Positions 42,320-51,284 of a stretch of DNA of 64,000 bases are shown piece by piece; the first letter of the stretch is position 1, and every line of letters begins with the position of its first letter. Origin of the DNA: Arthrobacter sp. NEB 688 (GTDB lineage Bacteria; Actinomycetota; Actinomycetes; Actinomycetales; Dermatophilaceae); the NCBI RefSeq assembly GCF_013201035.1, contig NZ_CP053707.1:1116001-1180000 (forward strand). The letters run 5' to 3'. Under the pieces are notes generated by a model. The model worked only from the letters and a program-made list of their open reading frames with translations. It ran no database searches and was not told where the DNA came from. Both the position numbers and the translations under genes were made by a program.

Positions 42320-44563
42320 GTGCGCACCGCGCGGCGCGGCCACGTCGAGGTCGCCGGGCTCACCTGGCGGCCGGTCGGCCGGCGCGAGCCCGTGCTGCGC
42401 GACGTGACGCTCACCCTGCGCCCCGGCGAGCGGGTCCTGCTCGCCGGGGCGTCGGGGGCGGGCAAGTCCACCCTCCTGCGCGCCCTCACGGGGATGCTCG
42501 GCTCCCTCGAGCCGGGCGACCTCGACGGCGCGGTCACCCTCGACGGCGTCGCCCCGGGGGAGCGCCCCGGCGCGGTCGGGCTCGTCCTCCAGGAGCCGGG
42601 CAGCGGCGTCGTCGCCGCGAGCGTCGGCCGCGACGTCGCCTTCGGCCTCGAGAACGTCGGCGCCGACCCGGCCGGGATGCCCGCCGTCGTCGAGCGCTCG
42701 CTGGCGGCCGTCGGCCTCGGCGACCTGCCCCTCGACACCCCCACCTCGGCCCTGTCCGGCGGCCAGACCCAGCGGCTCGCGCTCGCCGGCACCCTCGCGC
42801 TCGACCCCTCTCTCGTCCTCCTCGACGAGCCGACGGCGATGCTCGACCCGGCCTGCGCCGCCGAGGTCCGGGCCGCGGTCGCCGCCCTCTCGGCCGACGA
42901 CCCGCGCACGCTCGTCGTCGTCGAGCACGTCCTCGGGCCGTGGGTCCCGCTCGTCGACCGGCTCGTCGTCCTGTCCGCCGACGGGCGCGTCGCCGCCGAC
43001 GGCCCGGTCGACGAGGTGCTCGCCACCGAGCGCGACCTCCTGCTCGCGATGGGCCTCTGGGTGCCGGACGAGCCGGCGCCCACCCCGCTCGCCGTCGACC
43101 CGGCCCTGCTCGCGCCCGTCCCCGCGACCCCCGGGCAGGCGGCGCTGGCGGCCGACCCGCTGGCCGTGGACCGCACCGTCCGCCTCGTCGACGGCTCGAC
43201 CCGCACCGTGCGGGCGGCGGTGCTCGAGCAGCCGCTGCGCGCGGAGGCCGGCGACCTCACCGTCCTCGTCGGCCCGAGCGGCTCAGGCAAGTCGACGGTG
43301 CTCGCCGCGCTCGCCGGCTTCCTCGACCCCGTGCCCGACGACGCCGTCCGGCTGGGCCCCGGCCCCGACGCGGCCGACCCGCGCCGCCTCGACGCCCCCG
43401 GCCTCGCGGCCCGCCTCGCCTGGGTGCCGCAGTGGGCGAGCTCGACCCTCGTCGCGGGCACCGTGCTCGACGAGGTCCTCGTCACCTCCCGGGCGCTGGG
43501 CCGCGAGGGACCGGACGAGGAGGCCCGCGCGCTCGCCCTCCTCGACGCCCTCGGGCTCGCGCCCCTCGCCGCGGCGGACCCCCGCCACCTCTCCGGGGGC
43601 GAGCAGCGGCGCCTCGCCGTCGCCGCGGCGCTGCACCACGGCCCGCCGGTGCTCCTCGCCGACGAGCCCACGGTCGGCCAGGACCGCCACACGTGGGCCG
43701 CCGTCGTCGGCCTCGTCGCCGCCCACCGCGCGGCCGGGGGCGCGGTCGTCGCGGCCACGCACGACGCCGAGGTCGTCGCCCGCGCGGACCGGGCGCACCA
43801 CCTCGACGCCCCGCCGCGCCCGCCGGCGGAGGCGGCGGCCCGCGTCCCCCTCGCCGCGCGCTGCGGCCCGCTCGCCCTCCTCGCCGGCGCGATGCTCGGC
43901 ATCCCCGCGGGGGTCGTCTCGCCGCACTGGAGCACCTCCCTCGCCGTCCTCGCGGCCCAGGTGGTGCTCGCGGTGCTCGCCCTCGCGGCGCCCGGCGCGG
44001 GCCCGACGCCGAGCGGCCGGGTGCGACGGGTCCTGCTGCGCACGCTGCCCGGGGCGCTCGCCGCGCTCTCGACCGGCTGGTCGACCTGGTGGCTCGCCGG
44101 GCACGACGTCGACACCGCGCTGACCGTCGCCCTGCGGGTGCTCGTCATCGTCGTCCCGTCGGCGGTGCTCCTGCCGTGGGTCGACCCCGACCGGCTCGGC
44201 GACCACCTCGCCCAGCGCCTGCACCTGCCCGACCGCCCGGTCGTCGCGACGGCCGCGGCCCTCCAGCGCGTCCACACCTTCGGGGCCGTCTGGACCGAGA
44301 TCGGCCGGGCCCGACGGGTCCGCGGACTCGGGGTCCGGCTGCGCCGGCCGGCGGAGGTCGCCCGGCACCTCGTCGCGTCGACGACGGGGCTGCTCGTCCG
44401 CACGCTCGGGGCGGCCGTCGAGCTGGCGGTGGCCATGGACTCCCGCGGCTTCGCGACCGCGCGGCGGCGGACCTGGTGGGCGGCGGCGCCGTGGCGACCC
44501 CGCGACACCCTGCTCCTCGGCGCCGCGGCGCTGCCCCTCGTCGTGGCCGTCCTCGCGCGCTGA
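42320..44563 (+). CDS. Fused ECF transporter: two ATPase domains plus T component (YkoD-YkoC fusion)
   Basis: Protein of 747 aa. ATPase 1 (about residues 10-245): Walker A GASGAGKST, signature LSGGQTQR, Walker B LVLLDEPTAMLD. ATPase 2 (about 285-505): GPSGSGKST, LSGGEQRR, VLLADEPTVGQD. The last 240 residues carry about four to five helices and the coupling-helix motif AMDSRGF found in T components. In Bacillus, YkoD (double ATPase) and YkoC (T unit) are separate. With YkoE this makes a complete transporter from two genes. GTG start 4 nt after ykoE. Confidence 0.93.
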   Translation: MRTARRGHVEVAGLTWRPVGRREPVLRDVTLTLRPGERVLLAGASGAGKSTLLRALTGMLGSLEPGDLDGAVTLDGVAPGERPGAVGLVLQEPGSGVVAASVGRDVAFGLENVGADPAGMPAVVERSLAAVGLGDLPLDTPTSALSGGQTQRLALAGTLALDPSLVLLDEPTAMLDPACAAEVRAAVAALSADDPRTLVVVEHVLGPWVPLVDRLVVLSADGRVAADGPVDEVLATERDLLLAMGLWVPDEPAPTPLAVDPALLAPVPATPGQAALAADPLAVDRTVRLVDGSTRTVRAAVLEQPLRAEAGDLTVLVGPSGSGKSTVLAALAGFLDPVPDDAVRLGPGPDAADPRRLDAPGLAARLAWVPQWASSTLVAGTVLDEVLVTSRALGREGPDEEARALALLDALGLAPLAAADPRHLSGGEQRRLAVAAALHHGPPVLLADEPTVGQDRHTWAAVVGLVAAHRAAGGAVVAATHDAEVVARADRAHHLDAPPRPPAEAAARVPLAARCGPLALLAGAMLGIPAGVVSPHWSTSLAVLAAQVVLAVLALAAPGAGPTPSGRVRRVLLRTLPGALAALSTGWSTWWLAGHDVDTALTVALRVLVIVVPSAVLLPWVDPDRLGDHLAQRLHLPDRPVVATAAALQRVHTFGAVWTEIGRARRVRGLGVRLRRPAEVARHLVASTTGLLVRTLGAAVELAVAMDSRGFATARRRTWWAAAPWRPRDTLLLGAAALPLVVAVLAR

Positions 44564-44709
44564 GCCCGGCGCGGTGGGGGGCCTCCGTCGACCGCGTGGC
44601 AAGAAGCGGTCAAGAAGCGCCCCGGGGTCTGGACCCGGGGGCACCGGCGGGGACATGATCGGCGGCACGGGGTGCTGTCGAGACCACCTCGTGGAAGAGC
44701 CCGAACCGC

Positions 44710-44731
44710 CCGGGGGCAGCGTCGCCCCCGG
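44710..44731. terminator. Hairpin after the ECF transporter operon (A)
   Basis: Arms CCGGGGGC / GCCCCCGG (8 nt) with a 6-nt loop, about 150 nt after the transporter stop. The gap 44564-44811 has no convincing ORF. Confidence 0.55.
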
Positions 44732-44747
44732 CGCGGTCCGGTGGAGA

Positions 44748-44778
44748 CGGGGCCGCGGTCGCACCGACCGCGGCCCCG
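44748..44778. terminator. Hairpin before the MFS promoter (B)
   Basis: Perfect 14-nt arms CGGGGCCGCGGTCG / CGACCGCGGCCCCG with a 3-nt loop. It ends 19 nt before the CATACT -10 box of the next gene, so it may insulate that promoter from read-through. Confidence 0.65.
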
Positions 44779-44811
44779 ACCCGTCGGTGGGCGCGGGCAT
44801 ACTGGACCCTC

Positions 44812-46071
44812 GTGTCCGTCGACCCCGTGAGCGCCCCCGAGGCCCGAGTCCGCATCCCCCGTGAGATCTGGGTCCTCATCGCGGCGGCCTTCGTCATCGC
44901 CCTGGGCTTCGGCCTCATCACCCCGGTCCTGCCGTCCTTCGCGCAGAGCTTCGGGGTCGGGGCCACGGCGAGCAGCGTCGTCGTCAGTGCCTTCGCGTTC
45001 TTCCGGCTCGTCTTCGCGCCCGCGGGCGGGCGGCTCATCGGCCGGCTCGGCGAACGGCCGATCTACCTGGCGGGCCTGGTCGTCGTCGCCGTCTCCACCG
45101 GCGCCACGGCCTTCGCCGGCTCCTACTGGCAGCTGCTCCTCTTCCGCGGCCTCGGCGGCATCGGGTCGGTGATGTTCACCGTCTCAGCGGTCGCGCTCAT
45201 CGTCCGACTGGCCCCGCCCTCGATCCGTGCCCGCGTGTCGTCCGCCTACGCCTCGGCCTTCCTCATCGGCGGCGTCGGCGGGCCGGTCGTCGGCGGCCTG
45301 CTCGGCGGGCTCGGGCTGCGCGTGCCGTTCCTCGTCTACGCCGCGGCCCTGCTCCTCGCGGCCGGCATCGTCTTCGTCTTCCTCAAGGACGCCTCGCTGC
45401 GCCCGGCCGAGGGGGCCCCGGTCCTACCGGTCATGGGGGTGCGCGACGGGTGGCAGGACAGCGCCTACCGTGCCTCGATCGCGTCCGCGTTCGCCAACGG
45501 CTGGGCCAACTTCGGCGTCCGCAACGCGATCCTGCCGCTCTTCGCCGCCGCCGTCATCGTCGACCAGTCCCTCGACCCCGCCACCCGCGAGACCCACCAG
45601 GCGCTCGTCGCCGGCACCGCGCTCGCGGTCTTCGCGGCGGGCAACGCCGTCGGGCTCACCGTGGCCGGCCGCACCTCCGACCGGATCGGGCGCAAGCCGT
45701 TCATCGTCGGCGGGCTCCTCGTCTCCGGCCTCGCGACCCTCGGCACCGGGCTCGCCACCAACCTGCCGCTGCTCGTCGTCTTCTCGGTCGTCGCCGGGCT
45801 CGGGGCCGGAGCGCTCAACCCGGCGCAGCAGGCCTCGCTGGCCGACGTCGTCGGGCGCGAGCGCAACGGCGGCCCGGCCCTCGCGGCCTTCCAGATGGCC
45901 TCCGACACCGGCGCGATCATCGGCCCGGTCCTCGCCGGCACGCTCGTCGACCACGGCAGCTTCGGCCTCGCCTTCGGGGTCACCGGGGTCATCACCCTGC
46001 TCGCGGTCGTGCCCTGGGTCCGGGCCCGCGAGACCCATCCGGTCCGCCGGGTCGGCGCACCGGCGGCCTGA
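44812..46071 (+). CDS. MFS transporter
   Basis: Transporter of 419 aa with 12 helices. IPREIWVLIAAAFVIALGFGLITPVLPSFAQSF begins helix 1, GRLIGRLGERPIYL is motif A, and GRTSDRIGRKPFIVGG repeats it in the second half. It resembles drug-efflux MFS_1 proteins; substrate unknown. CATACT (44798-44803) ends 8 nt before the GTG start, so the mRNA is probably leaderless. Confidence 0.87.
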   Translation: MSVDPVSAPEARVRIPREIWVLIAAAFVIALGFGLITPVLPSFAQSFGVGATASSVVVSAFAFFRLVFAPAGGRLIGRLGERPIYLAGLVVVAVSTGATAFAGSYWQLLLFRGLGGIGSVMFTVSAVALIVRLAPPSIRARVSSAYASAFLIGGVGGPVVGGLLGGLGLRVPFLVYAAALLLAAGIVFVFLKDASLRPAEGAPVLPVMGVRDGWQDSAYRASIASAFANGWANFGVRNAILPLFAAAVIVDQSLDPATRETHQALVAGTALAVFAAGNAVGLTVAGRTSDRIGRKPFIVGGLLVSGLATLGTGLATNLPLLVVFSVVAGLGAGALNPAQQASLADVVGRERNGGPALAAFQMASDTGAIIGPVLAGTLVDHGSFGLAFGVTGVITLLAVVPWVRARETHPVRRVGAPAA

Positions 46072-46108
46072 CCGCGGGGAACACCGGCGCCGCGGGGCGC
46101 GTTGGAGG

Positions 46109-46798
46109 ATGGCCGCTCACCGACCCGGGAGGTCCGCCATCGCCGTCCAGACCGCTCCGTCCACCGCGCTCGACGTGCTCGACCGGCAGGTCGAGACCCT
46201 GCTCCGCCTCGGCTACCCGGCCCTCGCCGGCGAGCCCGAGGCCACCTTCACCGCTCGCCTCGAGCCGCTGCGCGAGGTCGCGGCCGGGCTCGGCGCCCTG
46301 CCCGAGCCCGCGCCCGGACGCGCCCCGCTCGTCCTCGTCGTCACCGCGGCGGTCGTCGACCCCGAGAAGACCGTCCCCCTCCTGCGGCTGGCGCCGCGGG
46401 GCACCCGGCCGGGCATCGTCGACCGCAACCACGGGGCGGAGGGCCTCGCGCCCTACCGCCCGATCGAGCCGGTGGTCCTGCCCGCCCCGGACGCCTACCT
46501 GCTGCTCGACGTCGACCGGGGCGAGGAGTTCCTCGGCGTGCGGCCCGAGCAGGCGCTCCCCGTCGTCCTCGGGCGCGGCCGGACGCCGCTGACCGTCGAG
46601 GAGGGCGTCGCCGTGGTCACGCACGCGCCGGAGCTGCTCGAGAAGAACCGCTGCTTCATGCTGTCCGGCTCGCGCCGGGGAGACCGCCGGGTGCCGGCGA
46701 TGTGGATCAGCGGGCGGGCGCCGAAGCTCGGCTGGTGCTGGGACGGCAACCCGCACACGTGGCTCGGGGTCGCCTCCGCCGGCGCACGGCGGGCGTGA
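46109..46798 (+). CDS. DUF5701-like protein of unknown function
   Basis: Cytosolic protein of 229 aa. ALDVLDRQVETLLRLGYPALAGEPEATFTARLEPLRE and the C-terminal CFMLSGSRRGDRRVPAMWISGRAPKLGWCWDGNPHTWLGVASAG resemble a family of actinobacterial proteins named DUF5701. No catalytic motif is obvious. The ATG at 46109 lacks a spaced ribosome site. GGGAGG at 46127-46132 is well placed for a start near 46139, where only an ATC codon is found, so the start is uncertain. It follows the MFS gene after 37 nt and may be co-transcribed. Confidence 0.72.
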   Translation: MAAHRPGRSAIAVQTAPSTALDVLDRQVETLLRLGYPALAGEPEATFTARLEPLREVAAGLGALPEPAPGRAPLVLVVTAAVVDPEKTVPLLRLAPRGTRPGIVDRNHGAEGLAPYRPIEPVVLPAPDAYLLLDVDRGEEFLGVRPEQALPVVLGRGRTPLTVEEGVAVVTHAPELLEKNRCFMLSGSRRGDRRVPAMWISGRAPKLGWCWDGNPHTWLGVASAGARRA

Positions 46799-46921
46799 GG
46801 TCCGGGCGCGGCACCGGTCCCTACTCCGGCGCCGCACCCGGCTTCCCCTGCCCCGCAACCGTACTGCCGATGAGGTCCACGCGCGAGGAATGACGTCCGT
46901 GTCGCGCGCGCGGCGTACGCC

Positions 46922-48385
46922 TCAGTCGTCGGCGCCGGCCTCGCGCACCTCGCGCGGCATGACGAGCGAGGCGAGGAGCATCGTCACTGAGACGGCGGCG
47001 GCGGCCACGAACACGGCGCCGAGGGCCGGGGCGAGGACCCCGGAGGGCAGCGACTCCAGGTCGGTCGGGGCGCCGCCGAGCCGGTCGCGCACGACGGTGT
47101 TGGCCACGGCGCCGAAGGCCGCGACGCCGACCGCGCTGCCGACCGAGCGCGCGAAGATCGACGCGCTCGTCGCGACCCCGCGCTCGTGCCACGGGACCGC
47201 TGACTGGGCCGCGACGAGGGAGGGGCTCGCGACGTACCCGAACCCGAGACCGAGGACGAGGCAGGCGGCGGCGAGCTGCCACACCGAGCTGTCCGGGCCG
47301 ACCGTCAGCAGCAGCGCCGAGCCGGCGACCGCGAGGACGGAGCCGATGAGCATCGTCGCCCGGAAGCCCAGCCGCAGGTAGAGGCGGCCCGAGGTGGAGG
47401 CGGCGACCGGCCAGCCGAGGGTCATCGCCGCGAGGGCGAACCCGGCGACGATGGCGCCGGCGCCGAGCACGCCCTGGGCGTAGAGCGGCACGTAGGAGGT
47501 CAGGCCGAGGAGCATGACGCCGACGACGAGCGAGACGAGCATCGCCCCGCCGACGACCCGGTGCCGGAAGACCCAGAGCGGCAGCACCGGCTCGGCGGCG
47601 TTCCGCTCGACGACGACGAAGGCGACGAGGAGGACGGCGGCGCCGACGAAGAGCCCGATGCTCGCCGGCGAGCCCCACGACCACAGGACGCCGCCCTCGA
47701 GCAGGCCGACGAGCAGCGCGACCGTGCCGAGCAGGAGCAGCAGCGTCCCCGCCCAGTCGATGCGCGGGCGGGCGGTCACCGGCCGCGGCGACTCCTGGAA
47801 GCGGCGCCAGAGCATCCAGCCGGCGGCCGCCCCGAGGGGCAGGTTGACGAAGAAGATCCAGCGCCACGACAGCGCCTCGGAGAAGAACCCGCCGAGGGTC
47901 GGGCCGACGAGCGAGCTGATCGCCCACACCGACGCCACGTAGCCCTGGACGGTCGCCCGCTCGGCGACGGAGTAGATGTCGCCGATGATCGTCATCCCGA
48001 TCGGCTGGATGGCCCCCGCGCCGAGGCCCTGGACCGCCCGGAAGGCGATGAGCGAGCCCATCGACCACGCGAGGCCGCACAGGAGCGAGCCGACGACGAA
48101 GAGCACGACGCCGACGAGCATGACGTTCTTGCGCCCGAGGAGGTCGGCGACCTTGCCGTAGACGGGCACCGACACCGCCTGCGCGAGGACGTAGATCGAG
48201 AACAGCCACGGGAACTGCGAGAGGCCCCCGAGGTCGCCGACGACCGCGGGGACGGCGGTCGCGAGGATCGTCGAGTCGATGGCGACGAGGCCGGTCGAGA
48301 GCATCACCCCGAGGAGCACCGGCCCCCGCTCGGAGCGCAGGCCGACGGCGGACCGGGGGACGCGGGTGGCGGAGGAGGACGTCAC
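46922..48385 (-). CDS. DHA2-family MFS drug transporter (EmrB/QacA type)
   Basis: Exporter of 487 aa with about 14 helices. LDSTILATAVP-like AIDSTILATAVPAVVGDLGG is DHA2 motif D1, GKVADLLGRKNVMLVG is motif A, and GLGAGAIQPIGMTIIGDI is motif B/C region. Such proteins use the proton gradient to export drugs or dyes. The start is a GTG close to the head of the next, divergent gene. The 124-nt gap to the DUF5701 gene at its 3' end shows no clear feature. Confidence 0.9.
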   Translation of the reverse strand: MTSSSATRVPRSAVGLRSERGPVLLGVMLSTGLVAIDSTILATAVPAVVGDLGGLSQFPWLFSIYVLAQAVSVPVYGKVADLLGRKNVMLVGVVLFVVGSLLCGLAWSMGSLIAFRAVQGLGAGAIQPIGMTIIGDIYSVAERATVQGYVASVWAISSLVGPTLGGFFSEALSWRWIFFVNLPLGAAAGWMLWRRFQESPRPVTARPRIDWAGTLLLLLGTVALLVGLLEGGVLWSWGSPASIGLFVGAAVLLVAFVVVERNAAEPVLPLWVFRHRVVGGAMLVSLVVGVMLLGLTSYVPLYAQGVLGAGAIVAGFALAAMTLGWPVAASTSGRLYLRLGFRATMLIGSVLAVAGSALLLTVGPDSSVWQLAAACLVLGLGFGYVASPSLVAAQSAVPWHERGVATSASIFARSVGSAVGVAAFGAVANTVVRDRLGGAPTDLESLPSGVLAPALGAVFVAAAAVSVTMLLASLVMPREVREAGADD

Positions 48386-48477
48386 CGAGGGGCCAACCCG
48401 TGCCCGGCCGGGGGCATTCCGCGGGTTCGACGTGGTCGCGCCTGCGGGGTGGGAGCGCCGGGGTCTAGCGTGCCGCC

Positions 48478-49749
48478 GTGAGCACCCTGACCGACGTCGA
48501 GCGCCGCGTCCTCGACGCCCTCGACGAGGACGCCCTCGTCCCCTCGCTCGTCGCGCTCGTGCGCGTCCCGAGCGTCACAGGGACGGCCGCCGAGTCCGAG
48601 GCCCAGCACCTGCTCGCCGGATGGTTCGAGCGGGCCGGGCTCGAGGTCGACCTGTGGTCGGAGGACCTCCCGGCGCTGCTCGCAGACCCCGGCTTCCCCG
48701 GGCTCGAGGCGCCGCGCGAGGAGGCGTGGGGGCTCGTCGGGACGACGCCGGGCACGGGGGCGCCGGGGCTCGTCCTCAACGGGCACGTCGACGTCGTGCC
48801 CGTCGGCGACCCCGGCGCGTGGCGCGACGACCCGTTCGCGGCCGTCGTCCGCGACGGCCGGCTGCACGGGCGCGGGGCCTGCGACATGAAGGCCGGCCTC
48901 GTCGCGAACCTCGCGGTGGCCGCGGCGCTGCACCGCTCGGGGGTCCGGCTGGAGCGCCGGCTCGCGGTGCACTCGGTCGTCGGCGAGGAGGACGGCGGGC
49001 TCGGGGCCTTCGCGACCCTGCGCCGCGGGCACACCGGTGACGCGGTCGTCATCACCGAGCCGACCGGCGGCCGGCTGCTCACCGCCAACGCCGGCGCCCT
49101 GACCTTCCGGCTCGAGGTCGGCGGCCTCGCGGCCCACGGCAGCACGCGGCTCGAGGGGGTCTCGGCGCTCGACACCTTCGGCGTCGTCCACGCGGCGCTG
49201 CGCCGGCTCGAGGCCGAGCGCAACCGTGACGTCGACCCGCTCTTCGCCGGGTCGGGGCTGCCCTACGCGCTCTCGGTCGGCACCGTGCGCGCCGGCGACT
49301 GGGCCAGCAGCGTGCCGGACCTGCTCGTCGCCGAGGGCCGCTACGGGGTGGCGCTCGGGGAGGACCCGCAGGACGCCCGCGACGCCTTCGAGCGGTGCGT
49401 CGCCGAGGCCGCGGCCGGGGACCCGTGGCTGCGGGAGCACCCGCCGGTCGTCACCTGGCCCGGCGGTGCGTTCGCGTCCGGTCGGCTGCCGGCGGGCCAT
49501 CCGCTCGCCATCGAGGTCGCCGACGCGGCCCAGGCCGTCGGGGCGCCGCGACCGGCCGCGGGCGGGGCGCCGTACGGCTCGGACCTGCGCCTCTACGCCG
49601 CGACCGGCGTGCCGACGCTCCAGTACGGGCCGGGCGACGTCCGGCTCGCGCACTCACCGCGTGAGTCCGTCGACCTCGCCGAGGTCGTCCGGGTCACCCG
49701 GGCCCTCTGCGTCCTCGCCACCCGCCGCCTCACCGCCCCGGCCCCCTGA
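48478..49749 (+). CDS. M20 peptidase / deacylase (ArgE-DapE family)
   Basis: Zinc hydrolase of 423 aa. GLVLNGHVDVVPVGDPGAW has the first metal His and Asp, GRGACDMKAGL the bridging Asp, VVGEEDGGLGA the catalytic Glu pair, AAHGS the lid His, and LAHSPRESVDL the last His. The family includes acetylornithine deacetylase and succinyl-diaminopimelate desuccinylase; the arrangement fits ArgE-like enzymes of broad specificity. TAGCGT (48466-48471) ends 6 nt before the GTG (leaderless). A hairpin of the CGAACGTGTGTG family follows. Confidence 0.88.
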   Translation: MSTLTDVERRVLDALDEDALVPSLVALVRVPSVTGTAAESEAQHLLAGWFERAGLEVDLWSEDLPALLADPGFPGLEAPREEAWGLVGTTPGTGAPGLVLNGHVDVVPVGDPGAWRDDPFAAVVRDGRLHGRGACDMKAGLVANLAVAAALHRSGVRLERRLAVHSVVGEEDGGLGAFATLRRGHTGDAVVITEPTGGRLLTANAGALTFRLEVGGLAAHGSTRLEGVSALDTFGVVHAALRRLEAERNRDVDPLFAGSGLPYALSVGTVRAGDWASSVPDLLVAEGRYGVALGEDPQDARDAFERCVAEAAAGDPWLREHPPVVTWPGGAFASGRLPAGHPLAIEVADAAQAVGAPRPAAGGAPYGSDLRLYAATGVPTLQYGPGDVRLAHSPRESVDLAEVVRVTRALCVLATRRLTAPAP

Positions 49750-49760
49750 CCCACTCCTAT

Positions 49761-49814
49761 CGCGAACGTGTGTGAACTCGCCGGGGATCACCGGCGTGTT
49801 CACACACGTTCGCG
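49761..49814. terminator. CGAACGTGTGTG hairpin, copy 2
   Basis: 24-nt arms (49761-49784, 49791-49814) starting CGCGAACGTGTGTGAACTCG, with one mismatch and a 6-nt loop, 11 nt after the M20 peptidase stop. Inner and outer arms match copy 1 at 33921 almost completely. Confidence 0.85.
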
Positions 49815-49903
49815 GGAGGACCGGCCGGGTCGGGGGGTTCCGCCGGCGGCCCGCGCCGCCTAGCGTCGGGTGGGTCAGCAGCGTCGCGACGAGAGGACCC
49901 GCC

Positions 49904-50983
49904 ATGCCCCTGGAGAACCCCTTCTACACCACCGAGATGCAGGGCCCCTACGAGCTGCGGTCGGTCGGCCGCTTCGAGCTCGAGGAGGGCGGCGTCATCC
50001 CCGACCTCCAGCTGGCCGTCGCGACCTTCGGCGAGCTCAACGAGGCCAAGGACAACGCGATCCTGATCCCGACGTGGTTCTCCGGGACGCACGCGACGTG
50101 GTGGCAGGTCTACATCGGGGAGGGGCGCGCGCTCGACCCGTCGCGGTGGTTCATCGCCGTCGTCAACCAGATCGGCAACGGCCTCTCGACCTCGCCGCAC
50201 ACGACCGACGACCCGTCCATCGCCATGTCCCGCTTCCCCCAGGTGCGCATCGGCGACGACGTGCGCGCGCAGGAGCAGCTGATGCGCGAGCACTACGGCA
50301 TCGAGCGGTTCGCGCTCGTCGTCGGCGGCTCGATGGGCGCGCAGCAGACGTGGGAGTGGGCCGTCCGCTACCCCGACAAGGTGCTGCGGGCGGCGCCGAT
50401 CGCCGGCACCGCGCAGAACACGCCGCACGACGCGCTCTTCACGAAGACGCTCATGGACGCCATCACCAGCGACCCCGGGTTCAGCGGCGGCGACTACGCG
50501 TCGCACGAGGACGTGCGCGACGGCCTGACCCGGCACGCCGACATCTGGGCGACGATGGGTCTGACGACGGACTTCTGGAAGACCGAGTTCTGGAAGGGCA
50601 TCCCGCCGATCGCCGAGGGGCTGGAGTTCTCGACCTACGAGGAGTTCCAGCAGAACTTCAACCGCACGCTCTTCACGATGATGGACCCGAACGCCCTGCT
50701 CTCGATGGGCTGGAAGTGGCAGCGCGGCGACGTCGCCCGCAACGTCGGCGGCGACCTCGCGGCGGCCCTCGGGCGCGTCACGGCCAAGGTCTTCGTCATG
50801 CCGATCGAGCAGGACATGTTCTTCCCGCCGCGCGACTGCGAGCCCGAGGCCGCCCTGACCCCCGGCGCCGAGGTGCGGATGCTCCACAGCATCGCGGGTC
50901 ACTTCGGCCTCTTCGGCTTCGAGCAGTCCTACCTCGACGAGGTCGACGCCCACCTGCGCGAGCTCCTCGACACCCCCGTCTGA
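49904..50983 (+). CDS. Alpha/beta hydrolase related to homoserine O-acetyltransferase (MetX-like)
   Basis: Protein of 359 aa. The nucleophile elbow is VVGGSMGAQQTWEWA, matching the GGSMGG.QA.EW motif of MetX; the Asp is in MPIEQDMFFPP and the His in IAGHFGLFG. Early residues VATFGELNEAKDNAILIPTWFSGTH replace the MetX 'YGTLNADGSNVVLVCHALTGD' region, so this is the MetX-like hydrolase branch and not a clear methionine enzyme. TAGCGT (49861-49866) and GAGAGGA (49891-49897) mark the promoter and ribosome site. No other methionine genes are nearby. Confidence 0.85.
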   Translation: MPLENPFYTTEMQGPYELRSVGRFELEEGGVIPDLQLAVATFGELNEAKDNAILIPTWFSGTHATWWQVYIGEGRALDPSRWFIAVVNQIGNGLSTSPHTTDDPSIAMSRFPQVRIGDDVRAQEQLMREHYGIERFALVVGGSMGAQQTWEWAVRYPDKVLRAAPIAGTAQNTPHDALFTKTLMDAITSDPGFSGGDYASHEDVRDGLTRHADIWATMGLTTDFWKTEFWKGIPPIAEGLEFSTYEEFQQNFNRTLFTMMDPNALLSMGWKWQRGDVARNVGGDLAAALGRVTAKVFVMPIEQDMFFPPRDCEPEAALTPGAEVRMLHSIAGHFGLFGFEQSYLDEVDAHLRELLDTPV

Positions 50984-50993
50984 CCCTCCCTCA

Positions 50994-51049
50994 CCGCGAA
51001 CGTGTGTGAAGAACGTCGGCATCCCGACGGTCTTCACACACGTTCGCGG
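50994..51049. terminator. CGAACGTGTGTG hairpin, copy 3
   Basis: Arms of about 26 nt with one mismatch (50994-51019, 51024-51049) and a 4-nt loop, 10 nt after the MetX-like stop. The outer arm CGCGAACGTGTGTGAA is shared with copies 1 and 2; the inner part (GAACGTCGGCATCCCGACGG) is shared with copy 4 instead. The rest of the 301-nt gap up to 51284 shows no convincing gene. Confidence 0.85.
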
Positions 51050-51284
51050 AGGGAGGCGAGGTCGGGGGCGGGACGGGCTCGGTCGGCGGAGACCTGGACG
51101 CGCCTCTCGTCGCGGGCCGTGGGCATCCGCCAGAGGAGGTCGGTGAGGACGGCGGGGTGCGCGTCGACGACGGCCGGGGTCGATGCCTGTCGTCCGCAAG
51201 AAAGTCGTTCGCGACCCCATCCGGCCGGCCCCACGGCGCCGAAGCCCTCGTGACGCCACCCGAGGACCGACCGGAGGGAGCACG

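Noticed and set aside
49904-50983. Homoserine O-acetyltransferase (MetX) proper
   Set aside because: The nucleophile motif is similar, but the N-terminal MetX signature is missing and no methionine gene is nearby. It is annotated as MetX-like hydrolase.
51034-51234. 66-aa minus-strand ORF between the MetX-like gene and the secreted protein
   Set aside because: Its 3' end runs into the arm of the hairpin at 50994-51049, it has no ribosome site or recognisable domain, and it may be chance in GC-rich DNA. A decayed gene cannot be excluded.
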